From Actinomycetes bacterium (GTDB lineage Bacteria; Actinomycetota; Acidimicrobiia; Acidimicrobiales; RAAP-2): DNA of 49,422 bases. Location of the stretch: positions 1-49,422 of the forward strand of contig JAJZJC010000012.1 of assembly GCA_021810205.1 (NCBI GenBank), read 5' to 3'. A program made the position numbers and the translations under genes. Below, in pieces: positions 43,370-49,422 of this stretch. Within the stretch, counting starts at the first letter, position 1, and the number at the start of each line of letters is the position of its first letter. Below the pieces are notes generated by a model. It did no database searches. It saw nothing but the letters and a program-made list of their open reading frames with translations, and was not told the DNA's origin.

Positions 43370-44458
43370 TCAAGCGGTCCCTGCGTCCCTCCCCCTTTCG
43401 ACGGTGAGGGGCCCGCCGGAGGGGGCTCCGTCACCGGTGCTGCTCAGCTCGTCCACCGATGGTGGTTCGAGCCCGTCGCTCAGCAGCGCTCCTTCGCTTT
43501 CGAGCACTAATCCGGCGCCGCGCGCGAGTATCTCGACGAGCGCCGCGAAGTCCATGTCCCCGATGCCTGTACCGATCGCGGACTGGAGGAGCTCGTACAC
43601 GAGGCCGGAGACGGGCATCGGGACTTCCAGCGCGCGCGCTGCGGCGAGGCCGAGATCGAAGTCCTTGTGGAGTAGCCGCGTCGTGAACGTCGGCGTGAAG
43701 TCGAGGTTCACGATCGCCGGCGTCTTGTACCGCGTGAACATCGAGCCCATGACCGATTCGTTCAAGAAGGAGAGGAAGTCCTGACGACGCACGCCGCCTT
43801 TTTCGGCGAGCACCGTCACCTCCACGAGCGACTGGATGACGACGCCGAGCATCAGGTTGTGGCACAGCTTGACCAGCCTCGACACGTCGCCGTCTCCGAC
43901 GTACGTCGCTTCACGCGCCACGGTGCGCAGGTACGGCACGACATCGTCGAACGCGGCACGCGGGCCCGAGACTGCCATGGTGAGCCGTCCCGCGGCGGCA
44001 ACTTTCGGGTTGCCACTCACTGGCGCCGCGAGAAACGCGACGCCGCGCTCGGCGAGCATCCCGCGCGCCTGCGCGCTCGCCTGCTCCGAGACGGTCGAGC
44101 AGTCCACGACGACGTTCGGAAGGCGGCGCGAGGCGAGGAGCCCCACCTCTTCGTCGAGCACAGCAAGGAGGTCGCTCGACGACGCCACCGTTACGAAGAC
44201 CACATCGCACTGGCCGAGGTCGGCCAACGTCGAGACGACGGACGCGCCCAGTGCCTCGAGCGGCTCGGTCTTCGCTCGGGTCCGGTTGTAGACCGCGACG
44301 TCGTGCCCGGCGTGCACGAGGCGTTCTGCCATCGCGGCACCCATCCTGCCGGTGCCGATCCAGCCGAACCTCGCCACAGTGGGTGCCCCGCCGTCGGAGC
44401 CCTGCAGCCCTGGCGCCCCCCCGGAGCCCGTTGCCCCATCGGGAGCAAACGTTTGCAT
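43370..44458 (-). CDS. 3-hydroxyisobutyrate dehydrogenase-family oxidoreductase
   Basis: This NAD(P)-dependent beta-hydroxyacid dehydrogenase has 362 aa. It has Rossmann motif FGWIGTGRMGAAMAERL, substrate motif (AAPVSGNPKVAAAGRL), catalytic Lys region (VSRLVKLCHNLMLG) and C-terminal helical domain (LLHKDFDLGLAAARAL). Related enzymes oxidise 3-hydroxyisobutyrate, tartronate semialdehyde, 2-(hydroxymethyl)glutarate and others. The ATG at 44458 is 6 nt after a -10 (GATACT), so the mRNA is probably leaderless, and LacI operator D overlaps the first codons. It probably heads an operon with livKHMGF. Confidence 0.9.
   Translation of the reverse strand: MQTFAPDGATGSGGAPGLQGSDGGAPTVARFGWIGTGRMGAAMAERLVHAGHDVAVYNRTRAKTEPLEALGASVVSTLADLGQCDVVFVTVASSSDLLAVLDEEVGLLASRRLPNVVVDCSTVSEQASAQARGMLAERGVAFLAAPVSGNPKVAAAGRLTMAVSGPRAAFDDVVPYLRTVAREATYVGDGDVSRLVKLCHNLMLGVVIQSLVEVTVLAEKGGVRRQDFLSFLNESVMGSMFTRYKTPAIVNLDFTPTFTTRLLHKDFDLGLAAARALEVPMPVSGLVYELLQSAIGTGIGDMDFAALVEILARGAGLVLESEGALLSDGLEPPSVDELSSTGDGAPSGGPLTVERGRDAGTA
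44445..44456. promoter_or_regulatory. LacI-type operator D (perfect palindrome) at the HIBADH-livKHMGF promoter
   Basis: GCAAACGTTTGC is a perfect 12-bp palindrome with the central CG of LacI/GalR-family operators. It starts at the G of the ATG and covers codons 1-5, directly downstream of the predicted transcription start, so bound repressor would block initiation. Confidence 0.85.
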
Positions 44459-44464
44459 TTCAGT

Positions 44465-44493
44465 AGTATCACAGGCCCCTCGTGCGATGTCAA
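44465..44493 (-). promoter_or_regulatory. Strong sigma70-type promoter of the HIBADH-livKHMGF operon
   Basis: -35 TTGACA (44488-44493), 17-bp spacer, -10 GATACT (44465-44470), 6 nt, ATG at 44458. It is the closest consensus promoter on the minus strand, and the transcript would start at the ATG. Confidence 0.75.
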
Positions 44494-44553
44494 GACCCAC
44501 GGTCAGTTCGCCGTCACATCGCCGCCCACGCGCCGGCGCGTGCAGCCAACGCC

Positions 44554-45597
44554 TCAGCGCGTTGCCGCGGGCACCCGCAACGTCGATTGACGGACTACGA
44601 GCTCGGGGGCGAGCACCACCACGCGAAGCGGACCTCGCTGGTCGCGGACGAGCTCGACCAGGAGATCGGCGGCCCGGGCGCCGATGCTGTAGTGAGGGAT
44701 GCGTACCGTGGTGAGCGGGGGGTGGAGACGATCGACGAACGGCATGTCGTTGAACCCGACGATGGACACGTCTTCAGGGCATCGAAGCCCCGCATGTTCG
44801 ACAGCGCTGACGGCCCCCAGGGCCAACATGTCGTTGCCGGCGACGATCGCGCTCGGCCTGCGCTTCTTCTCGAGCAACGCGGTCGCGCACCTCTCGCCTT
44901 CGGCGACAGAGAATTGCTCGGCGAACGCGACCAGCTCGGGATCGGCTGGAGCTCCCGACGCGGCCATGCTCGAGAGAAATCCATGGTAGCGAGCGTGACC
45001 GGTGGACATGCTCTGGGGTCCTGCCACGTGACCGATCCGCACGTGGCCGAGATTGCGCAGGTGGTCGACTGCCATGCGAACTCCAACCACGTCGTCGACC
45101 GACACCGACGAGAACGTCGCATCCTCCACGACACGATTGATGAGCACGATGGGGATGCCCTCGGCGGCGAACATTGCGAGATCATCGTCCTTGCGGCTTG
45201 CCGTCGCGAGCACCAGGCCATCGACTCTGCGGTCCACCATGCTCTCGAAGATCTTCCGCTGGCGGTCGGGGTCCCCTTCGGTGTTCGCGAGCAGCGTCAC
45301 GAACCCTGAATCGAAAAGACGGTCTTCCACGCCACGCACCATTGGCGGGAAGAGGGGGTTGTTGATGTCGGGGATCACGATGCCGACCGAATTGGTCCGG
45401 CGCGTCTTGAAGCTGCGAGCGAGAAGATTGGGCTTGTAGCCGAGCTGCTCCGCGGCGAACAGGATCCTCTCGACGGTCTCGGACCGTACGAGAGATCGAG
45501 TCTCCTCGTTCAGCGCGCGCGACGCCGTGCCGGGGTGCACACCTGCGGCGGTGGCGACGTCGCGTAAGGTCGCCGACCCCTTGGGCATCTTGTCCAT
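44554..45597 (-). CDS. LacI-family transcriptional regulator, probable repressor of the catabolic cluster
   Basis: This LacI/GalR-family regulator has 347 aa. The N-terminal HTH (TLRDVATAAGVHPGTASRAL, about 10-29) is followed by the hinge region YKPNLLARSFKTRRT. The effector domain is a type I periplasmic-binding fold (SVGIVIPDINNPLFPPMVRG, IVAGNDMLALGAVSAVEHAG). GGAGG precedes the ATG. The typical LacI-family operator motif occurs at four sites in the cluster, plus a weaker copy upstream of this gene, so it is the obvious regulator; the inducer is unknown. Confidence 0.93.
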   Translation of the reverse strand: MDKMPKGSATLRDVATAAGVHPGTASRALNEETRSLVRSETVERILFAAEQLGYKPNLLARSFKTRRTNSVGIVIPDINNPLFPPMVRGVEDRLFDSGFVTLLANTEGDPDRQRKIFESMVDRRVDGLVLATASRKDDDLAMFAAEGIPIVLINRVVEDATFSSVSVDDVVGVRMAVDHLRNLGHVRIGHVAGPQSMSTGHARYHGFLSSMAASGAPADPELVAFAEQFSVAEGERCATALLEKKRRPSAIVAGNDMLALGAVSAVEHAGLRCPEDVSIVGFNDMPFVDRLHPPLTTVRIPHYSIGARAADLLVELVRDQRGPLRVVVLAPELVVRQSTLRVPAATR

Positions 45598-45735
45598 GGC
45601 CGCCTCCGTGCTCGCCAGCGCGAGGGTTCGACGCCTCGGCCCGAAGGTTAGCGCGAGGTGCCTCCATCCGATCGGCTCTCGTTTGACCCGACGCAGCGAG
45701 AGTGTGCGTGCGGGTCACGCCGTCCACGGCGCCGC

Positions 45736-45747
45736 GCAAACGAGTGC
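45736..45747. promoter_or_regulatory. Degenerate LacI-type operator E upstream of the regulator gene
   Basis: GCAAACGAGTGC differs from operator B by one base. It is about 140 nt upstream of the regulator start and about 85 nt upstream of its -10-like element, consistent with weak autoregulation. Confidence 0.4.
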
Positions 45748-45872
45748 ACCCGCGGCGACCGGTGGTCGTCGAGCTGATCATGCATACGCGCCCGGGCCAG
45801 GGACTCCGTCGCGGCCTTGCAGGCTCAGAGAACCAAGGCACCGCGCGGCCGAGCAGGGCGGCAATGCGTCGC

Positions 45873-45908
45873 CGGCTCGCGCTCCCCCGAGGGGTGGAGC
45901 GCGAGCCG
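45873..45908 (-). terminator. Hairpin terminator after rng-rplU-rpmA
   Basis: A perfect 13-bp stem (arm CGGCTCGCGCTCC) with a 10-nt loop, 8 nt after the rpmA stop. No U-tract. It should stop housekeeping transcription before the accessory block. Confidence 0.7.
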
Positions 45909-45915
45909 CCGGGGA

Positions 45916-46167
45916 TCAGTCCGTCCGGATGTCGACGAGCTTGCGGTTCCGGCGCGAGCCGAACTTCACCACACCGTCGGTCAAGGCGAACAGCGTGTCG
46001 TCACTGCCGCGCCCGACGTTCACGCCTGGATGGAACCGCGTCCCGCGCTGGCGTACGAGGATCGCGCCGGCACGCACCGAGGTGCCGTCGAACTCCTTGA
46101 CACCGAGGCGTTGGGCGTTCGAGTCACGCCCGTTGCGGGTGGAGCCCCCACCCTTGGTCTTCGACAT
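45916..46167 (-). CDS. rpmA: 50S ribosomal protein L27
   Basis: L27 lies near the peptidyl-transferase centre. At 83 aa it has [47 protein letters not shown] and [11 protein letters not shown], all typical. It begins with SKTKGGGS and has no prepeptide. It is 15 nt downstream of rplU. The usual next gene, obg, is missing here and found at 28.7 kb. Confidence 0.97.
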   Translation of the reverse strand: MSKTKGGGSTRNGRDSNAQRLGVKEFDGTSVRAGAILVRQRGTRFHPGVNVGRGSDDTLFALTDGVVKFGSRRNRKLVDIRTD

Positions 46168-46182
46168 CGATCCTCCTCGTCG

Positions 46183-46497
46183 TCAGCGGACGGCGATGGA
46201 GACGATCTCCACCGTCGAGTAGTGCTGGCGGTGGCCCCACCGGCGCCGCTGGTTCGTCTTCGACTTGTAGGTCATGGCGTTGATCTTCGGACCAGCCTCT
46301 TCGCCGACCACCCTGGCGGTAACGGCGACCCCCTCCAGGTCGCCGGGGGTCGCACGCACGGCGCCACCGTCGTCCACCAAGAGCACGGGGTCGAGCGTGA
46401 CCTCCGTGCCGACGGGATGGCCCAACAGCTCGACACGGACCCGTTGGCCCTCGGTCACGCGCTCTTGCTTTCCTCCGCTTCGGATGACGGCGTACAT
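46183..46497 (-). CDS. rplU: 50S ribosomal protein L21
   Basis: At 104 aa it has MYAVIRSGGKQERVTEGQ and the C-terminal signature YKSKTNQRRRWGHRQHYS. It lies 26 nt downstream of the RNase E/G gene and 15 nt before rpmA. Confidence 0.97.
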   Translation of the reverse strand: MYAVIRSGGKQERVTEGQRVRVELLGHPVGTEVTLDPVLLVDDGGAVRATPGDLEGVAVTARVVGEEAGPKINAMTYKSKTNQRRRWGHRQHYSTVEIVSIAVR

Positions 46498-46523
46498 GGG
46501 AAGAGGAGCTTACCGCAACTGGC

Positions 46524-48368
46524 TCACATGCCCGACGCGTCGAGGACGAACCCCCGTCCGTGGCAGACCTGGCACTCGTGCGACAACGACTCGATCAGGC
46601 CCTCGGAGATCCGCTTGCGCGTCATCTCCACGAGGCCCAGCTCGGAGATATCGAAGACTTGGGTCCTCGTCTTGTCCCGAGCCAAGGCCGTCCGGAGAGC
46701 GGCAGCGACTTTCTCCCGGTTCTCCCGGACTTCCATGTCGATGAAGTCGATCACGATGATGCCGCCGATGTCGCGCAGGCGAAGCTGGCGAGCGACCTCC
46801 TCGGCGGCTTCGAGATTGTTGCGGAAGACCGTCTCTTCGAGATTGCTCTTTCCGACGTTCTTCCCCGTGTTCACGTCGATCACGGTGAGCGCTTCGGTAC
46901 GCTCGATGATGAGCGACCCGCCCGACGGCAGCCACACCTTCCGGTCGAGTGCTTTGTGCAGCTGCTCGTGGACGTGGTAGCGGTCGAAGATCGGCTGCCC
47001 TTCCGCCCGGATGTCATAGTACTCGACACGATCAGAGAGCTCAGGGCTCACCGCGTCGACGTAGTCGCGGACCTGTTGATAGAGAGCAAGGTCGTCGATG
47101 ATCACCCCGCGGTAGTCGCTGTTCAGCTCCTCGCGCAGGATGCGCACGGCGAGATCCGGCTCCCGGTACAAGAGCGTCGGGATGTTCGTCCTCGCCGCGG
47201 CCTGCTCGATGGCGCGCCACTGCTGGAGGAGGCCTTCGACATCCCGGCGAAGCTCCTCTTCTGTGGTGCCCTCCGCGGCGGTTCGCACGATGAGCCCGTG
47301 GCCGGCGGGACGGACCGCGTCGACGATCCGGCGGAGCCGCCGACGCTCGGTGTCGCCGAGACGCTTCGAGATCCCCACGGCATCGCTGTTGGGGACGAAG
47401 ACGGCGAACCGCCCAGGCAGGGACACCTCTTGGGTGAGCCGGGCGCCCTTCGCGCCGATGGGGTTCTTCGTCACCTGGCACAAGATGAGCTGGCCTGGCC
47501 GTAGCACCTCTTCGATGCGGGGACCTGCGCCCCGGGCGCTTCCCGCCTCGACATCGTCGGTGTCGTAGCGCACGTCGCCACGGTAGAGCACGGCATTCTT
47601 CGGGATCCCGATGTCGACGAACGCCGCCTCCATGCCCGGCAGCACGTTCTGCACCCTTCCGACGTAGATGTTCCCGTCGATCTGGGACACCTCGTCCTGG
47701 GCGCGCGACACGAAATGCTGGGCGAGGGACCGACCCTCGAGGATGGCGATGTGCGAAAGCCCGGGCTGCACATGAACGCAGATGAGGTAGCGCCCGGTGG
47801 AGCGCTTGCGATCCCGCCCGCCGCGCCGGCGACGAGCGCTGCGCCGCTCGGCCCCGCCGTCATCTGCGGCACCGTCTTCTCGTGCACTTTCGGCTCGGCC
47901 GCCGTTCACCCGTCCGACGTCGGCTCGACCCGCATCCACTGCGTCGTCGCGTTCTTTTCTGCCGATGGCGAGGGCGTCCACTACCACGGTCCCCGCATCC
48001 TGGGCGCGGCTACGACCGCCTCGGCTACGGCTGCGCGTGCGCCCGGGCTCGCCGGGACCCCCCGCGCCGAGCGCCGCTGCACCCTCGTCGACCCCTTGAG
48101 CCGACGCACGCAACGGCTTTGGGGGCGGCGCGGGCCGGGTGTCGCCGATGCGCGGCTTGTTCGTCGCAGCGGGGCCGGTCGGCTCGCTCTGCTCACCGCT
48201 CGTGGCTGTGCTGGGACGCGCTGGGCCTACCTGGGCCTCCGCGCGGTCATCGACAGCCGCGGGCAGACCTGATGGCGGGCTCGACGAGTCTCGCGCACCT
48301 GCGCCATCGGGCTCCCTGCCCGTGGCCGGGGGGCCCGCGACGGGCCGCTCGTTCTCCGGCTCCTCCAT
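46524..48368 (-). CDS. rng: Ribonuclease E/G family endoribonuclease
   Basis: This endoribonuclease for mRNA decay and rRNA processing has 614 aa. About 200 N-terminal residues are disordered (Pro/Ala/Arg-rich). The catalytic part follows: S1 domain (IYVGRVQNVLPGMEAAFVDI), 5'-sensor/RNase H-like region, and DNase I-like domain with Mg ligands in TVIDVNTGKNVG and IIVIDFIDM. It ends with the zinc-link motif CQVCHGRG. Having the extension at the N-terminus is the actinobacterial arrangement. The start ATG at 48368 is preceded by AGGAGG that lies inside a small inverted repeat (48369-48382). Confidence 0.94.
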   Translation of the reverse strand: MEEPENERPVAGPPATGREPDGAGARDSSSPPSGLPAAVDDRAEAQVGPARPSTATSGEQSEPTGPAATNKPRIGDTRPAPPPKPLRASAQGVDEGAAALGAGGPGEPGRTRSRSRGGRSRAQDAGTVVVDALAIGRKERDDAVDAGRADVGRVNGGRAESAREDGAADDGGAERRSARRRRGGRDRKRSTGRYLICVHVQPGLSHIAILEGRSLAQHFVSRAQDEVSQIDGNIYVGRVQNVLPGMEAAFVDIGIPKNAVLYRGDVRYDTDDVEAGSARGAGPRIEEVLRPGQLILCQVTKNPIGAKGARLTQEVSLPGRFAVFVPNSDAVGISKRLGDTERRRLRRIVDAVRPAGHGLIVRTAAEGTTEEELRRDVEGLLQQWRAIEQAAARTNIPTLLYREPDLAVRILREELNSDYRGVIIDDLALYQQVRDYVDAVSPELSDRVEYYDIRAEGQPIFDRYHVHEQLHKALDRKVWLPSGGSLIIERTEALTVIDVNTGKNVGKSNLEETVFRNNLEAAEEVARQLRLRDIGGIIVIDFIDMEVRENREKVAAALRTALARDKTRTQVFDISELGLVEMTRKRISEGLIESLSHECQVCHGRGFVLDASGM

Positions 48369-48382
48369 GAGGGAGATCCCTC
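48369..48382 (-). promoter_or_regulatory. Inverted repeat masking the RNase E/G ribosome-binding site
   Basis: GAGGG, 4-nt loop, CCCTC directly before the ATG. The left arm overlaps the AGGAGG Shine-Dalgarno (48379-48384), so the hairpin could reduce translation. Confidence 0.4.
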
Positions 48383-48392
48383 CTTCGACGTG

Positions 48393-49214
48393 TCATGACG
48401 CTCGCCTCGGGGCGGGCGTCGCGTCGGCACCGGCAACTTCGCCGCGGGTCCCCAGCGGCTCCCACCGGGCGCCGTCGCGCTCGATCCATTGATGTACTCG
48501 TCGGGCCCGAGACAACCGGACATCGGGTCCCAGACCTGCCAACAACTCACGTGGACGCACGCCCCGGGGGCGGGTCGCGAGCTCGACATCGAGCCACACG
48601 GCGTCTCGGGGGGAGGCAGCGGTCGGCCGCTGGTCGTCAGGTGGAGCACCCAGCGACAGCCCCAGCACTCCGGGCCGCAAGTCGTCGCGCACAGCCCGGC
48701 CCTTGCGCACCCGCTCGGTGGGGACACTCGGCGCAGCAAGCAGCCGCTCTACACGCGACGAGAGCTCGGCTGCACCCAACCCGAATACCTCCAGCTTCCA
48801 GGTACACGATGATACCTCCTCTTGGAGCGATCCGGCTCCATGCTGGAGGGGTACCACCGCCTGTACGTCGAGGCCGTCGGGTAGCAAGGCAGTGAGTGAC
48901 GCGCCCAGTTTGCCGAACTGCGCTGGTCCCTTGGCATCCACCAGGTCGGCAGGAACCTCGTTGACCATCGCCACGTCGAGGTACTCGGCAAGGGACTCGG
49001 CACCCGTAGGCAGCGCCAGGCCGAAGCTCACGAGCAGGCGCGGCGAGAAGCCCTCGGACCACCCGACCGGAAGGCCGCTGCGACGCAACGCTCGCTCCCA
49101 CATACGCACCACGTCGCGATGGCTCGTGAAACGGATCTTGCCGAGCTTCGAGTAGCGGAGCCGCAGCCGATGCCCCCCACTGGAAGCCGCGGCCGTCGGC
49201 TCATCTACTGGCAC
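48393..49214 (-). CDS. DUF2344/TIGR03936-type radical SAM-linked protein
   Basis: This 273-aa protein of unknown function is encoded next to a radical SAM gene, as in most genomes that have it. Signature: RLRLRYSKLGKIRFTSHRDVVRMWERALRRSGLPV and SEGFSPRLLVSFGLALPTGAES, then an alpha/beta body. The GTG at 49214 is the first plausible start near the domain and overlaps the 3' end of the radical SAM gene by 14 nt. The conserved linkage to RNase E/G and L21/L27 suggests an RNA- or ribosome-related role, but none is established by sequence here. Confidence 0.85.
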   Translation of the reverse strand: MPVDEPTAAASSGGHRLRLRYSKLGKIRFTSHRDVVRMWERALRRSGLPVGWSEGFSPRLLVSFGLALPTGAESLAEYLDVAMVNEVPADLVDAKGPAQFGKLGASLTALLPDGLDVQAVVPLQHGAGSLQEEVSSCTWKLEVFGLGAAELSSRVERLLAAPSVPTERVRKGRAVRDDLRPGVLGLSLGAPPDDQRPTAASPRDAVWLDVELATRPRGVRPRELLAGLGPDVRLSRARRVHQWIERDGARWEPLGTRGEVAGADATPAPRRAS

Positions 49215-49422
49215 CGGACAACAGGCGCACCGGCACTCGCCCGCCAGCCGACAGGTCCTGTCCGGTGCCCTGGCTACCGCCCGCCGGCGGAGCAGTCGAC
49301 GACACGACGTGCTCGAGACCGAACCCCGTGCAAGCGCCACAGTCGTAGCAAGGGGTCCAGCGACAGTCCTCGACTGCGCCGCCGGCAAGCGCCTCCTGCC
49401 AGTCCTGCCACAAGAAGTCCGG
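49201..49422 (-). CDS. Radical SAM protein (TIGR03960-like), C-terminal fragment
   Basis: The last 73 codons of a gene running off the window. The fragment DFLWQDWQEAL ... CRWTPCYDCGACTG is the conserved C-terminus of the radical SAM proteins that precede DUF2344 genes. The three clustered cysteines may bind metal. The radical SAM core is outside the window. Confidence 0.8.
   Translation of the reverse strand, partial: PDFLWQDWQEALAGGAVEDCRWTPCYDCGACTGFGLEHVVSSTAPPAGGSQGTGQDLSAGGRVPVRLLSGASR

Larger units (their letters stand above)
45598..45915. other. 318-bp region between the LacI-family gene and rpmA
   Basis: Gene-free. It holds a -10-like TAACCT (45645-45650, minus) for the regulator gene, the weak operator E (45736-45747) and the strong hairpin after rpmA (45873-45908). 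No credible ORF is seen. It is the junction between the housekeeping rng-rplU-rpmA unit and the accessory block. Confidence 0.6.

Noticed and set aside
28761-45597. Genomic island inserted by an integrase
   Set aside because: No integrase, transposase, tRNA or flanking direct repeat was found at either junction; the only tyrosine recombinase (13957-14916) is far away and looks like Xer.
31878-45597. Standard valine catabolism cluster
   Set aside because: HIBADH, an acyl-CoA dehydrogenase, E1 subunits and a LIV transporter would fit in part, but aminotransferase, E2/E3, enoyl-CoA hydratase and 3-hydroxyisobutyryl-CoA hydrolase are absent, and the M24 and alpha/beta hydrolase genes are unexplained.

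Overview
The window is GC-rich, densely coded bacterial DNA with almost no spare sequence. Gene order and gene types point to Actinomycetota, most probably the class Acidimicrobiia: an rpsB-tsf-pyrH-frr-cdsA-dxr-rseP-ispG-proS-rimP-nusA-ylxR-infB run, an MtrAB/LpqB-like unit, a class II DAHP synthase, and a secreted protein with GYWLVASDGG-type repeats. The class-level placement is inference from memory of such genomes.

Layout. (1) Positions 1-14916 form one long minus-strand housekeeping block, read from high to low coordinates: xerC/D-type recombinase, rpsB, tsf, pyrH, frr, cdsA, dxr, rseP, ispG, proS, rimP, nusA, ylxR and the 5' part of infB. It covers translation, UMP kinase, phospholipid synthesis, the MEP isoprenoid pathway and a site-2 protease. 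(2) 15022-17865 (+) is a response regulator, a sensor kinase and a GerMN-type lipoprotein. (3) 17911-19201 (-) is nadD, a small membrane protein and rsfS, divergent from a class II DAHP synthase and a secreted repeat/GH25-like protein (19289-22521, +). (4) 22567-28724 (-) is obg-proB-proA-moxR-VWA, tightly coupled. (5) 28761-45597 is an accessory block: an MTA/SAH-deaminase-like amidohydrolase with a DtxR-type regulator, a purine nucleoside phosphorylase, then a catabolic cluster of acyl-CoA dehydrogenase, 2-oxo acid dehydrogenase E1 alpha/beta, an M24 peptidase-like protein, an alpha/beta hydrolase, a complete LIV-type ABC transporter, a 3-hydroxyisobutyrate-dehydrogenase-like enzyme and a LacI-family regulator. 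(6) 45916-49422 (-) is rpmA, rplU, the RNase E/G gene, a DUF2344 protein and the 3' end of a radical SAM gene.

Two points stand out. First, rng-rplU-rpmA and obg-proB-proA, which are usually contiguous, are on the same strand and in the expected order here but are separated by the ~17 kb accessory block. A strong hairpin follows rpmA, and obg has its own apparent leaderless promoter. Second, inside that block five copies of a LacI-type operator (RCAAWCGNTTGC, one of them degenerate) lie upstream of, or between, essentially every transcription unit of the catabolic cluster. This defines a self-contained LacI-controlled uptake-and-degradation regulon whose substrate is unknown.

Other notable features: many genes have a TANNNT -10 element 6-9 nt before the start codon and no Shine-Dalgarno, suggesting widespread leaderless transcription. 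ylxR has no canonical start codon but has an AUA preceded by a perfect AGGAGG. Several genes contain tandem duplications of exactly 15 bp. I found no tRNA, rRNA, CRISPR array or insertion sequence.
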